Source: Chrysogorgia sp. JL179-B06
Taxonomy: Eukaryota; Cnidaria; Anthozoa; Scleralcyonacea; Chrysogorgiidae
Assembly (NCBI GenBank): GCA_035772405.1
Contig: JAYKKM010000505.1
Span: forward strand, 241,001-305,000
Length of the DNA stretch: 64,000 bases
Reading direction: 5' to 3'
The notes under the pieces were generated by a model. That model was not told where the DNA came from. It ran no database searches and was given only the letters and a program-made list of their open reading frames with translations. The first letter of the stretch is position 1. Every line of letters starts with the position of its first letter. Positions 29,000 through 41,613 of the stretch are shown in pieces. The position numbers and the translations under genes are program-made.

Positions 29000-31900
29000 A
29001 AATTGCTACATTGCATTGCTACATTGCTACATTATATGGCTGCATTGTATTGCTGCATTGTATTGCTGCATTGTATTGCTACATTGCTACATTGCATTGC
29101 TACATTGCTACATTGCTACATTGCTACATTGCTGCATTGCAACATTGCATTGCTACATTGCAACATTGTATTGCTACATTGCAACATTGCATAGCTACAT
29201 TGCAACATTTCATTGCTACATTGCAACATTGCATTTCTACATTGCATTGCATTGATACATTGCAACATTACATTGCTACATTGCAATATTGCATTGCTAC
29301 ATTGCAACGTTGCATTGCTACATTGCAACATTGCATTGGTACATTGCATTGTATTGCTACATTGCTACATTGCATTGCTGCATTGCTATATTGCATTGCA
29401 ACATTGCATTGCTACATTGCTACATTGCTACATTTCTACATTGCATTGCTATATTGCTACATTGCTACATTGCTACATTGCTACATTGCATTGCTACATT
29501 GCTACATTACATTGCTACATTGCTACTTTGCATTGCTACATTGCTACATTGCATTGCTACATTGCTACATTGCATTGCTACATTGCTACATTGTATTGCT
29601 GCATTGTATTGCTACATTTCTACATTGCATTGCTATATTGCTACATTGCAACATTGCTTTTCTATATTGCTACATTGCTTTTCAACATTGCATTGCTACA
29701 TTGTTACATTGCATTGCTGCATTGTATTGCTACATTGGTACATTGCAATATTGCATTGCTGAATTGCAACATTGCATTGCTACATTGCAAAATTGCATTG
29801 CTACATTGCAACATTGCATTGCTACATTGCAACATTACATTGCTACGTTGCAACATTGTATTGCTGCATTGCTACATTGCATTTCTGCATTGCTTCATTG
29901 CATTGCTACATTGCTACATTGCATTGCTACATTGCAGTCCTACATTGCTACATTGCATTGCTACATTGCTACATTGCATTGCTACATTAAATTGCTACAT
30001 TGCAACATTACATTTCTACATTGCAACATTGCATTTCTACATTGCAACATTGCATTGCTACATTGTAACATTGCATTGCTACATTGCAACATTGCATTGC
30101 TACATTGAAACATTGCATTGCTACATTGTATTGCGTCACTACATTGCATATCATGGCTACATTACTACATTGCATTGCTGCATTGCTGCATTGCATTGCT
30201 TCATTGCTACATTACATTGCTGCATTGCTACATTACATTGCTACATTGCATTGCATTGCTACAATTCATTGCATTGTTACATTGCATTGCATTGCTACAT
30301 TGCATTGCTACATTCCTAAATTGCTACATTGCATTGCTACATTGCTACATTATATGGCTGCATTGTATTGCTGCATTGTATTGCTGCATTGTATTGCTAC
30401 ATTGCTACATTGCATTGCTACATTGCTACATTGCTACATTGCTGCATTGCAACATTGCATTCCTACATTGCAACATTGTATTGCTACATTGCAACATTGC
30501 ATAGCTACATTGCAACATTTCATTGCTACATTGCAACATTGCATTTCTACATTGCATTGCATTGATACATTGCAACATTACATTGCTACATTGCAATATT
30601 GCATTGCTACATTGCAAACGTTGCATTGCTACATTGCAACATTGCATTGGTACATTGCATTGTATTGCTACATTGCTACATTGCATTGCTGCATTGCTAT
30701 ATTGCATTGCAACATTGCATTGCTACATTGCTACATTGCTACATTTCTACATTGCATTGCTATATTGCTACATTGCTACATTGCTACATTGCTACATTGC
30801 TACATTGCATTGCTACATTGCTACATTACATTGCTACATTGCTACTTTGCATTGCTACATTGCTACATTGCATTGCTACATTGCTACATTGCTACATTGC
30901 TGCATTGCTACATTGCTACATTGTATTGCTGCATTGTATTGCTACATTTCTACATTGCATTGCTATATTGCTACATTGCAACATTGCTTTTCTATATTGC
31001 TACATTGCTTTTCTACATTTCAACATTGCATTGCTACATTGTTACATTGCATTGCTGCATTGTATTGCTACATTGGTACATTGCAACATTGCATTGCTGA
31101 ATTGCAACATTGCATTGCTACATTGCAAAATTGCATTGCTACATTGCAACATTGCATTGCTACATTGCAACATTACATTGCTACGTTGCAACATTGTATT
31201 GCTGCATTGCTACATTGCATTTCTGCATTGCTTCATTGCATTGCTACATTGCTACATTGCATTGCTACATTGCAGTCCTACATTGCTACATTGCATTGCT
31301 ACATTGCTACATTGCATTGCTACATTAAATTGCTACATTGCAACATTACATTTCTACATTGCAACATTGCATTTCTACATTGCAACATTGCATTGCTACA
31401 TTGTAACATTGCATTGCTACATTGCAACATTGCATTGCTACATTTGAAACATTGCATTGCTACATTGTATTGCGTCGCTACATTGCATATCATGGCTACA
31501 TTACTACATTGCATTGCTGCATTGCTGCATTGCATTGCTTCATTGCTACATTACATTGCTGCATTGCTACATTACATTGCTACATTGGAATATTTCATTG
31601 CTACACTGCAACATTGCATTGTTACATTGCTACATTGCATTGCTACATTAGCAACATTGCATTGCTACATTGCAATATTGTGTTGCTACATTGCAACATT
31701 GCATTGCTACATTGCAACATTGCATTGCTCCATTGCAACATTGCATTGCTCCATTGCCAGATTACATTGCTACATTGCGACGTTGCTTTGCTACATTGCT
31801 ACATTTCATTGCTACATTGCAACATTGCATTGGTACATTGCAACATTGCATTGTTACATTGCATTGCATTGCTACATTGCATTGCATTGCATTGCATTGC

Positions 31901-34900
31901 TACATTGCATTGTTACATTGCATTGCTACACTGCAACATTGCATTGCATTGCTACATTGCATTGCTACATTGCTACATTGCATTGCTACATTGCATTGCT
32001 ACATTGCATTGCTACATTGCTACATTACATTGCTAGATTGCATTGCTACATTGCAACAATGCATTGCTACATTGGAACATTGTATTGCATCATTGCATTG
32101 CTATATTGCTATATTGCATTCCTACATTGCTACATTGCATTTCTACATTGCTACATTACATTGCTACATTGCAACATTGCATTGCTACATTGCAACATTG
32201 CATTGCTCCATTGCAACATTGCATTGCTCCATTGCCAGATTACATTGCTACATTGCGACGTTGCTTTGCTACATTGCTACATTTCATTGCTACATTGCAA
32301 CATTGCATTGGTACATTGCGACATTGCATTGTTACATTGCATTGCATTGCTACATTGCATTGCATTGCATTGCATTGCTACATTGCATTGTTACATTGCA
32401 TTGCTACACTGCAACATTGCATTGCATTGCTACATTGCATTGCTACATTGCTACATTGCATTGCTACATTGCATTGCTACATTGCATTGCTACATTGCTA
32501 CATTACATTGCTAGATTGCATTGCTACATTGCAACAATGCATTGCTACATTGGAACATTGTATTGCATCATTGCATTGCTATATTGCTATATTGCATTCC
32601 TACATTGCTACATTGCATTTCTACATTGCTACATTACATTGCTACATTGCAACATTGCATTGCTACATTGCAACATTGCATTGCTCCATTGCAATATTGC
32701 ATTGCTCCATTGCCAGATTGCATTGCTACATTGCGACATTGCATTGCTACATTGCTACATTTCATTGCTACATTGCAACATTGCATTGCTACATTGCAAC
32801 ATTGCATTGCTACATTGCATTGCATTGCTACATTGCATTGCATTGCATTGCATTGCTACATTGCATTGTTACATTGCATTGCTACACTGCAACATTGCAT
32901 TGCATTGCTACATTGCATTGCTACATTGCTACATTGCATTGCTACATTGCATTGCTACATTGCTACATTACATTGCTAGATTGCATTGCTACATTGCAAC
33001 AATGCATTGCTACATTGCAATATTGCATTGCTACATTGCAAACGTTGCATTGCTACATTGCAACATTGCATTGGTACATTGCCAATGCAATGTACCAATG
33101 CAATGTTGCAATGTAGCAATGCAACGTTGCAATGTAGCAATGCAATATTGCAATGTTGCAATGCATTGTTGCAATGCATTGTTGCAATACAATTATTGCT
33201 ACATTGCTACATTGCATTGCTGCATTGCTATATTGCATTGCAACATTGCATTGCTACATTGCTACATTGCATTGCTATATTGCTACATTGCTACATTGCT
33301 ACATTGCTACATTGCTACATTACATTGCTACATTGCTACATTACATTGCTACATTGCTACTTTGCATTGCTACATTGCTACATTGCATTGCTACATTGCT
33401 ACATTGCATTGCTACATTGCTACATTGTATTGCTGCATTGTATTGCTACATTTCTACATTGCATTGCTATATTGCTACATTGCAACATTGCTTTTCTATA
33501 TTGCTACATTGCTTTTCTACATTTCAACATTGCATTGCTACATTGTTACATTGCATTGCTGCATTGTATTGCTACATTGGTACATTGCAACATTGCATTG
33601 CTGAATTGCAACATTGCATTGCTACATTGCAAAATTGCATTGCTACATTGCAACATTGCATTGCTACATTGCAACATTACATTGCTACGTTGCAACATTG
33701 TATTGCTGCATTGCTACATTGCATTTCTGCATTGCTTCATTGCATTGCTACATTGCTACATTGCATTGCTACATTGCAGTCCTACATTGCTACATTGCAT
33801 TGCTACATTGCTACATTGCATTGCTACATTAAATTGCTACATTGCAACATTACATTTCTACATTGCAACATTGCATTTCTACATTGCAACATTGCATTGC
33901 TACATTGTAACATTGCATTGCTACATTGCAACATTGCATTGCTACATTGAAACATTGCATTGCTACATTGTATTGCGTCGCTACATTGCATATCATGGCT
34001 ACATTACTACATTGCATTGCTGCATTGCTGCATTGCATTGCTTCATTGCTACATTACATTGCTGCATTGCTACATTACATTGCTACTTTGGAATATTTCA
34101 TTGCTACACTGCAACATTGCATTGCTACATTGCTACATTGCATTGCTACATTAGCAACATTGCATTGCTACATTGCAATATTGTGTTGCTACATTGCTAC
34201 ATTTCATTGCTACATTGCAACATTGCATTACTACATTGCAACATTGCATTGCTACATTGCATTGCATTGCTACATTGCATTGCATTGCATTGCATTGCTA
34301 CATTGCATTGTTACATTGCATTGCTACACTGCAACATTGCATTGCATTGCTACATTGCATTGCTACATTGCTACATTGCATTGCTACATTGCATTGCTAC
34401 ATTGCATTGCTACATTGCTACATTACATTGCTAGATTGCATTGCTACATTGCAACAATGCATTGCTACATTGGAACATTGTATTGCATCATTGCATTGCT
34501 ATATTGCTATATTGCATTTCTACATTGCTACATTGCATTTCTACATTGCTACATTACATTGCTACATTGCAACATTGCATTGCTACATTGCAACATTGCA
34601 TTGCTCCATTGCAATATTGCATTGCTCCATTGCCAGATTGCATTGCTACATTGCGACATTGCATTGCTACATTGCTACATTTCATTGCTACATTGCAACA
34701 TTGCATTGCTACATTGCAACATTGCATTGCTACATTGCATTGCATTGCTACATTGCATTGCATTGCATTGCATTGCTACATTGCATTGTTACATTGCATT
34801 GCTACACTGCAACATTGCATTGCATTGCTACATTGCATTGCTACATTGCTACATTGCATTGCTACATTGCATTGCTACATTGCTACATTACATTGCTAGA

Positions 34901-37698
34901 TTGCATTGCTACATTGCAACAATGCATTGCAACATTGCAATATTGCATTGCTACATTGCAACGTTGCATTGCTACATTGCAACATTGCATTGGTACATTG
35001 CATTGTATTGCTACATTGCTACATTGCATTGCTGCATTGCTATATTGCATTGCAACATTGCATTGCTACATTGCTACATTGCTACATTGCATTGCTATAT
35101 TGCTACATTGCTACATTGCTACATTGCTACATTGCTACATTACATTGCTACATTGCTACATTACATTGCTACATTGCTACTTTGCATTGCTACATTGCTA
35201 CATTGCATTGCTACATTGCTACATTGCATTGCTACATTGCTACATTGTATTGCTGCATTGTATTGCTACATTTCTACATTGCATTGCTATATTGCTACAT
35301 TGCAACATTGCTTTTCTATATTGCTACATTGCTTTTCTACATTTCAACATTGCATTGCTACATTGTTACATTGCATTGCTGCATTGTATTGCTACATTGG
35401 TACATTGCAACATTGCATTGCTGAATTGCAACATTGCATTGCTACATTGCAAAATTGCATTGCTACATTGCAACATTGCATTGCTACATTGCAACATTAC
35501 ATTGCTACGTTGCAACATTGTATTGCTGCATTGCTACATTGCATTTCTGCATTGCTTCATTGCATTGCTACATTGCTACATTGCATTGCTACATTGCAGT
35601 CCTACATTGCTACATTGCATTGCTACATTGCTACATTTGCATTGCTACATTAAATTGCTACATTGCAACATTACATTTCTACATTGCAACATTGCATTTC
35701 TACATTGCAACATTGCATTGCTACATTGTAACATTGCATTGCTACATTGCAACATTGCATTGCTACATTGAAACATTGCATTGCTACATTGTATTGCGTC
35801 GCTACATTGCATATCATGGCTACATTACTACATTGCATTGCTGCATTGCTGCATTGCATTGCTTCATTGCTACATTACATTGCTGCATTGCTACATTACA
35901 TTGCTACATTGGAATATTTCATTGCTACACTGCAACATTGCATTGCTACATTGCTACATTGCATTGCTACATTAGCAACATTGCATTGCTACATTGCAAT
36001 ATTGTGTTGCTACATTGCAACATTGCATTGCTACATTGCAACATTGCATTGCTCCATTGCAACATTGCATTGCTCCATTGCCAGATTACATTGCTACATT
36101 GCGACGTTGCTTTGCTACATTGCTACATTTCATTGCTACATTGCAACATTGCATTGGTACATTGCAACATTGCATTGTTACATTGCATTGCATTGCTACA
36201 TTGCATTGCATTGCATTGCATTGCTACATTGCATTGCTACATTGCATTGCTACATTGCTACATTGCATTGCTACATTGCATTGCTACATTGCATTGCTAC
36301 ATTGCTACATTACATTGCTAGATTGCATTGCTACATTGCAACAATGCATTGCTACATTGGAACATTGTATTGCATCATTGCATTGCTATATTGCTATATT
36401 GCATTCCTACATTGCTACATTGCATTTCTACATTGCTACATTACATTGCTACATTGCAACATTGCATTGCTACATTGCAACATTGCATTGCTCCATTGCA
36501 ACATTGCATTGCTCCATTGCCAGATTGCATTGCTACATTGCGACATTGCATTGCTACATTGCTACATTTCATTGCTACATTGCAACATTGCATTGCTACA
36601 TTGCAACATTGCATTGCTACATTGCATTGCATTGCTACATTGCATTGCATTGCATTGCGCATTGCTACACATTGCATTGCTACATTGCATTGTTACATTG
36701 CATTGCTACATTGCATTGCTACATTGCATTGCTACATTGCTCCATTGCTACATTGCTACATTGCGAAGCTACATTGCTACATTGCATTGCTACATTGCTA
36801 CATTGCATTGCTACATTGCATTGCTACATTGCTACATTACATTGCTAGATTGCATTGCTACATTGCAACAATGCATTGCTACATTGCAATATTGCATTGC
36901 TACATTGCAAAGTTGCATTGCTACATTGCAACGTTGCATTGCTACATTGCAAAGTTGCATTACTACATTACAACGTTGCATTGCTACATTGCAACATTGC
37001 ATTGCTACATTGCATTGTATTGCTACATTGCATTGCATTTCTACATTGCATTGCTACATTGCTACATTGCATTGCTACATTTCTCATTGCATTGTTACAT
37101 TGCTACATTGCATTGCTACTTGCTACATTGTTACATTGCTACATTGCATTGCTACATTGCTACTTTCCATTGCTACATTGCTACATTGCATTGCTACATT
37201 GCTACATTGCATTGATACATTGCTACATTGCATTGCTGCATTGTATTGCTACATTGCTACATTGCATTGCTATATTGCTACATTGCAACATTGCTTTTCT
37301 ATATTGCTACATTGCTTTTCTACATTTCAACGTTGCATTGCTACATTGCAACATTGCATTGTCCAATGCAACATTGCATTGCTACATTGCAACATTACAT
37401 TGCTACATTGCAACACTGCATTGCTACATTGCAACATTGCATTGCTACATTGCAACATTGCATTGCTACATTGCAACATTGCAGTGCTACATTGCAACAT
37501 TGCATTGCTACATTGCAACATTGCTACATTGCATTGCAACATTGCATTGCTACATTGCAACACTGCATTGCTACATTGCAACATTGCATTGCTACATTGC
37601 AACATTGCATTGCTAAATTGCAGTGCTACATTGCAACATTGCTTTGCTACATTGCAACATTGCATTGCTACATTGCTACATTGCATTGCTGCATTGCT
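29000..37698. repeat. Array 2 third domain with irregular tiles
   Basis: A different tile family. The rare marker CATATCATGG occurs at about 30147, 31486, 33989 and 35810, so tiles measure about 1339, 2503 and 1821 bp. A second marker, CTACATTGGAACATTGTATT, is spaced 478 bp (near 32070 and 32548) and recurs near 34468 and 36355. The long 2.5 kb tile contains the extra 478 bp copy and the inverted insert. Confidence 0.8.
33083..33192 (-). repeat. Inverted satellite insert forming a hairpin of about 90 bp arms
   Basis: For about 110 bp the satellite runs on the opposite strand. Its reverse complement matches the preceding 90 bp (about 32990-33081) with one mismatch and one indel around a 6-base spacer. 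Where sister tiles read GGTACATTGCATTGTATTGC, this tile breaks after GGTACATTGC, carries the inverted block, then resumes. The inverted copy matches the tile at about 34917-35006 better than its adjacent arm. Confidence 0.85.
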
Positions 37699-37720
37699 CA
37701 TACATGTCCAATACTGTCGC

Positions 37721-37913
37721 ATTCATACGGATCGTAAAGGTTATTTAGCATCCGTAATCTATATTTTCGTTTCGTGACTTTCCTCATGGATTCATACGGA
37801 TCGTAAACGGTATTTACGATCCGTAATCTGCATTCTCATTTCGTGAGTCATACGGATCGTATACGGATGGTAAACGTTATTTAGGATCCGTAATCTACAT
37901 TTTCGTTTGGTTA
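37721..37913. repeat. Subterminal tandem repeat, 3 units of about 58-69 bp
   Basis: Units start at about 37721, 37790 and 37848. Each has CATACGGATCGTA, a TTATTTAGSATCCGTAATCT-like core and a TTTCGTTTCGTGA-like end. The motif TACGGATCG links this block to the one at 40688-41454. Confidence 0.85.
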
Positions 37914-38286
37914 ATTGCGTCATGCTGCGCAGCCTGCGCTTCACGAATGAAGTCCAGCTGAGCTAGAACATTGCACCTCACCAAATGACCTTACCATCCG
38001 TACGGATCGTGCGGATCGAAAATACTTGATTTACGTTCCGTCAGTTCAACCACCAATCAACTCCAGCTGAGCGAGCACATGACAACCTTTCACAATTAAA
38101 CAACTTACGATCCGTACGCTTCGTACTTCGTAATGTATACTCATGATTACAAATACTTCATTTAAAATGGGTAAACGAAAATGCACATCTTAATATCATA
38201 ATAATATCGTAACTTTAAAATCATATTAACAATCACCTTGAAACGTTAAAGCAATAACAACTTCTTTTACGTCGCATGTGATACAT

Positions 38287-38870
38287 GATTGCCTCGTTCT
38301 TAAAAAACTTTCCTCAATCAAGCGCTAAAGTCATATAACCATAAATATAATCACCTGAAACTCTAAACGAATATGAACTTCTATCGCGTCGTGTATTATA
38401 CACGATTGCCTCGTTCTCAAAAAACCTTGCAAAGCTAAAGGAATATGAATTTATATGACGTCGCTTGTCATATATATATGATGATTTATATACACGTCGT
38501 GTTATACAGCATTGTCTCGTTCTAAAAAAACCTTGCAAACGCTCAAGGAATGTGAATTTATATGACGTCGCTTGTTATATATACATGATGATTTATACAG
38601 GATTGCCTCGTTCTCAAAAAACCTTGCAAACGCTCAAGGAATATCAATTTATATGACGTCGCTTGTCATATATACATGATGATTTATACAGGATTGCCTC
38701 GTTCTAAAAAAACCTTGTAAACGCTCAAGGAATATGAATTTATATGACGTCGCTTGTCATATATACATGATTTATACAGGATTGCCTCGTTCTAAAAAAA
38801 CCTTGCAAACGCTCAAGGAAGTCAACTTATTATATGACGTCGCTTGTCATAACTATAAACAAAATCACCT
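38287..38870. repeat. Internal tandem repeat, about 6 units of 88-117 bp
   Basis: Units start with GATTGCCTCGTTCT at about 38287, 38404, 38509, 38601, 38692 and 38780. Each contains AAAAAACCTTGCAAACGCTC and TTTATATGACGTCGCTTGTC. The spacing shortens rightwards (117, 105, 92, 91, 88 bp). Diverged single units lie near 38870 and 39150-39210. The short reading frames here are repeats of this unit and not genes. Confidence 0.9.
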
Positions 38871-39259
38871 GAAACGCTTGGGAACTTATAACGCGCCGCG
38901 TGTTATACACCACGCTTAATATGCTGACACTGTCATGACATGGGCCAAGGCGGCCAACTCGTCATTGTTATCACAATTATCAAATTATTTGTTTGCAATA
39001 ACATTTATCTTCTATTTTAGATGTATATAGCCACAGCTATATTGATGTTACTTTCACTGCAATAAGCCTACCACTTATTTTTGCAATTTTGCACAATTCT
39101 ACGCACCACTTCCCTTGCGATAGTAACATCTTATATGCCATATCAAACAAAATCACCTGAAACGCTAAAGGAATATCAACTTATATCACGTTACGTGTTA
39201 TACACGATTGCCTCGTTATACTTCTCCTCCTTCTTAATGCCCATGAAATCGGCCTCTCA

Positions 39260-40065
39260 TATTTTATCTATAACTTATTACGTCACCACTACAATGAAAT
39301 GCAACCGTTTCGGTAATCCTGGGCTATCGAAAAGGTTTCATCTCCCTTCGAGATTTTCATAATGCAATTAACTACACGATGGTTTGTAGAGCTGATGTCC
39401 CCACCTAAAAACCTAACTTAAACTTTCTTTATCAAGTTACCCGAAACTTTAAAGCAATATCAACTTATTGACATCGCAATTCATACATCATTGATTTGTT
39501 TCTTACAGAACGTTGCACAACAGTCCAGTCAAGCGATAAATTACATATCAACTCGCATGTAAAATCCTTCATTCGTTTTCAGCAACGTTATCTTATTAAA
39601 TTTTAATATACTAACGATATTAACTTAAATATTATATCATTGCCTCCTTCTTAACAAACGTTCGTCTACCTCGTTCCCAGGGCCTTATCTCCGCCACTTT
39701 TAGCCCGCTTTTACACTACACACCAACAACATCAATTAATCTTAACACAAATTTATTATTCAAAATAATGACACAACCAAAACAATGCAATACTATCATT
39801 TATAAACTGAAATGCCCTCTACAATTAATGAAAACTCCGACTTTTGGACAAGTGCCTAATATTCCGAAAGTTACTAAAAACCTACAAACGCCCTTTCCTC
39901 CAAACAACAAACAATCGTCACCTAGCTTATAAATGTTATTACATATGAAGTTCGAGTTCCGGGCATTGCCATACTGTCACAACTCCGACTTTTTCTTACT
40001 AATACCAATCATGTCCCATTCATTGTTTAAATGTTACTTTTAACTCTTCTTGAAATCCCCGAGCA
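39260..40065. other. Interior of the 3.9 kb element, nothing coding
   Basis: AT-rich sequence without a recognisable gene. Short runs resembling the 38.3-38.9 kb unit (CACCTGAAACGCTAAAGGAA-like) occur at its left edge. Confidence 0.5.
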
Positions 40066-40340
40066 AGCCTCGCGACTATAAATTTTCCATTCAAGCGACA
40101 CGTTTGCCAAATCGAACTTCACGTTTGTAATATTTGCGGCTGACTTATCTAGCGGTCATATTTCAAATCGAACTAACGAACGGGAATGCGGGATCACCGT
40201 TGTCAAAAACATTGAGGTTCAATTATTGAGACGCTGTATTCTCATAATTCGTTACAGCATAATTTTATGTTTATAAACCAATCTTCATTCACCATTTATT
40301 GGTGCACATGCGTCGAACGCATTTACATAATCCTTCATTA
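40066..40340 (+). repeat. Dispersed repeat, copy 1
   Basis: Shares GAGCAAGCCTCGCGA, GCCAAATCGAACTTCA, GACTTATCTAGCGGTC, AAAAACATTGAGGTT and ACATGCGTCGAA, in the same order, with 60525-60915. It lies inside the 3.9 kb element, so the distant copy may be a fragment of a related element. Confidence 0.8.
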
Positions 40341-40687
40341 CTCCAGTTTAGTAAAGTACTGAGTACGTTTGTTATCGAAATTGATCGGGTAATCGGGATT
40401 CTTCTCCACAGGCTCTCAAATACTCTCTAATTTTGGCAGTTCATAAGTAAGCGAAAACAGACAAAACAGCGGAGTCGATTTTATTGTCAACTACTCGATT
40501 CCCAGTAAATAAATAACTGGTTATTTCTGGTTATTCTTACCGTGAAAGCAGAGAAGCACTAATCGTTCTGTATTTTAATCCTGAACACTTCTACAGCCAA
40601 CCTCGTATCCACTGCTTTTGTGTCAGTCGCTACGCAGCATTTCACTTCTGATAAGAACTCCTAGTTACATGAATATAACATACGGCC

Positions 40688-41454
40688 TTTTTTGAGGGCT
40701 ACCTTAGCTACACACGATACTTATTATATTCACGGATGGAGAAATGTAGTATACGGTTTCGTCACGACCCGTACGGATCGACACACTATATTTACGGATC
40801 GACAATTAGCTTACCATCCGATACGACTCGTACGGATCGACAACTTTTTTGAGGGCTACCTTAGCTGCACACGATACTTATTATATTCACAGATGGAGAA
40901 ATGTAGCATACGGTTCGTCACGACCCCGTACGGATCGACACACTATATTTACGGATCGACAATTAGCTACCATCCGTTACGACTCGTACGGATCGACAAC
41001 TTTTTTGAGGGCTACCTTAGCCAGACACGATACTACTTATATTCACGGATGGAGAAATGTAGTATACGGTTCATCACGACCCGTACAGATCGACACACTA
41101 TATTTACGGATGGAGAATTAGCTTACCGTACGGATCGACAACTTTTTTGAAGGCTACCTTAGCTACACACGATACTACTTATATTCACGGATGGAGAAAT
41201 GTAGTATACGGTTCGTCACGACCCGTACGGATCGACACACTATATTTACGGATCGACAATTAGCATACCATCCCATACGACTCGTACGGATCGACAACTT
41301 TTTTGACGGTTACCTTAGCTACACACGATACTACTTATATTCACGGATGGAGAAATATAGTATACGGTTCGTCACGACCCGTACGGATCGACACACTATA
41401 TTTACGGATGGAGAATTAGCTTACCATCCGATACGACTCGTACGGATCGAAAAT
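40688..41454. repeat. Subterminal tandem repeat, 5 units of about 156 bp
   Basis: Units start with TTTTTTGAGGGCTACC at about 40688, 40845, 41001, 41143 and 41299 (lengths 157, 156, 142, 156). Each has TTCACGGATGGAGAAATGTA, CGTACGGATCGACACACTAT and ends in CGTACGGATCGACAAC. Degenerate copies run on to about 41600. The reading frames at 40692-41487 merely reflect the unit length (156 is a multiple of 3). Confidence 0.92.
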
Positions 41455-41613
41455 CTAGATTTACGGATGGTGAAATATACCATATAGTCCGCTACGGCTC
41501 GCACGGATCGATACTCTGTTTTTACGAGTCATAATAATGACAAAACGACTTGTCCGATCGTAACCAAAATTTCACGAAACTAACGACCCGTATGCTTGCT
41601 ACAGTATTGGACA

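Larger units (their letters stand above)
15302..37698. repeat. Satellite array 2 (ATTGC word satellite)
   Basis: About 22.4 kb of the same word satellite as array 1, in the same orientation, without an island of other sequence. Up to about 28.9 kb it is rich in ATTGCTACATTGCTAC runs and in two marker phrases that recur at intervals: a T-rich phrase with CTTTTCTATATTGC and one with ACATTTCTACATTGCTACTT. From about 29 kb the TAC/AAC alternation of array 1 returns. The left edge follows the unique sequence TACATACAGTAG. The right edge lies at GCTGCATTGCTCATACA, directly next to the inverted repeat of the next element. Plus-strand reading frames of up to 1100 codons here arise only because the words have no stop. 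Confidence 0.97.
37705..41613. mobile_element. 3.9 kb non-autonomous DNA element with TIRs and internal tandem repeats
   Basis: Bounded by imperfect inverted repeats of about 31 bp. The left begins TGTCCAATACTGTCGCATTC, the right end read inward begins TGTCCAATACTGTAGCAAGC, and both continue into a CATACGG-TCGT core. The motif TACGGATCG is repeated near both ends, as subterminal repeats often are in DNA transposons. There is no transposase and no long reading frame outside the tandem repeats. The left flank is satellite and the right flank is Gypsy RT. I see no clear target-site duplication, so the superfamily is unknown and the flanks may have been rearranged. Confidence 0.65.

Noticed and set aside
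1138..37698. CRISPR-like array
   Set aside because: There are no unique spacers between repeats, no cas genes, and the genome is clearly eukaryotic.
15147..37777. Very long plus-strand reading frames (for example 24605-27907, 1100 codons; 20060-22216, 718 codons)
   Set aside because: They are satellite words without stop codons. Overlapping frames of similar length exist in other phases, and composition is a monotonous Leu-His-Cys-Ile pattern.
40692..41487. Frames of 90-152 codons with repeated MEKCSIRFVTTRTDRHTIF-like text
   Set aside because: The 156-bp tandem unit is divisible by three, so any open unit repeats as a frame. No start context or domain.
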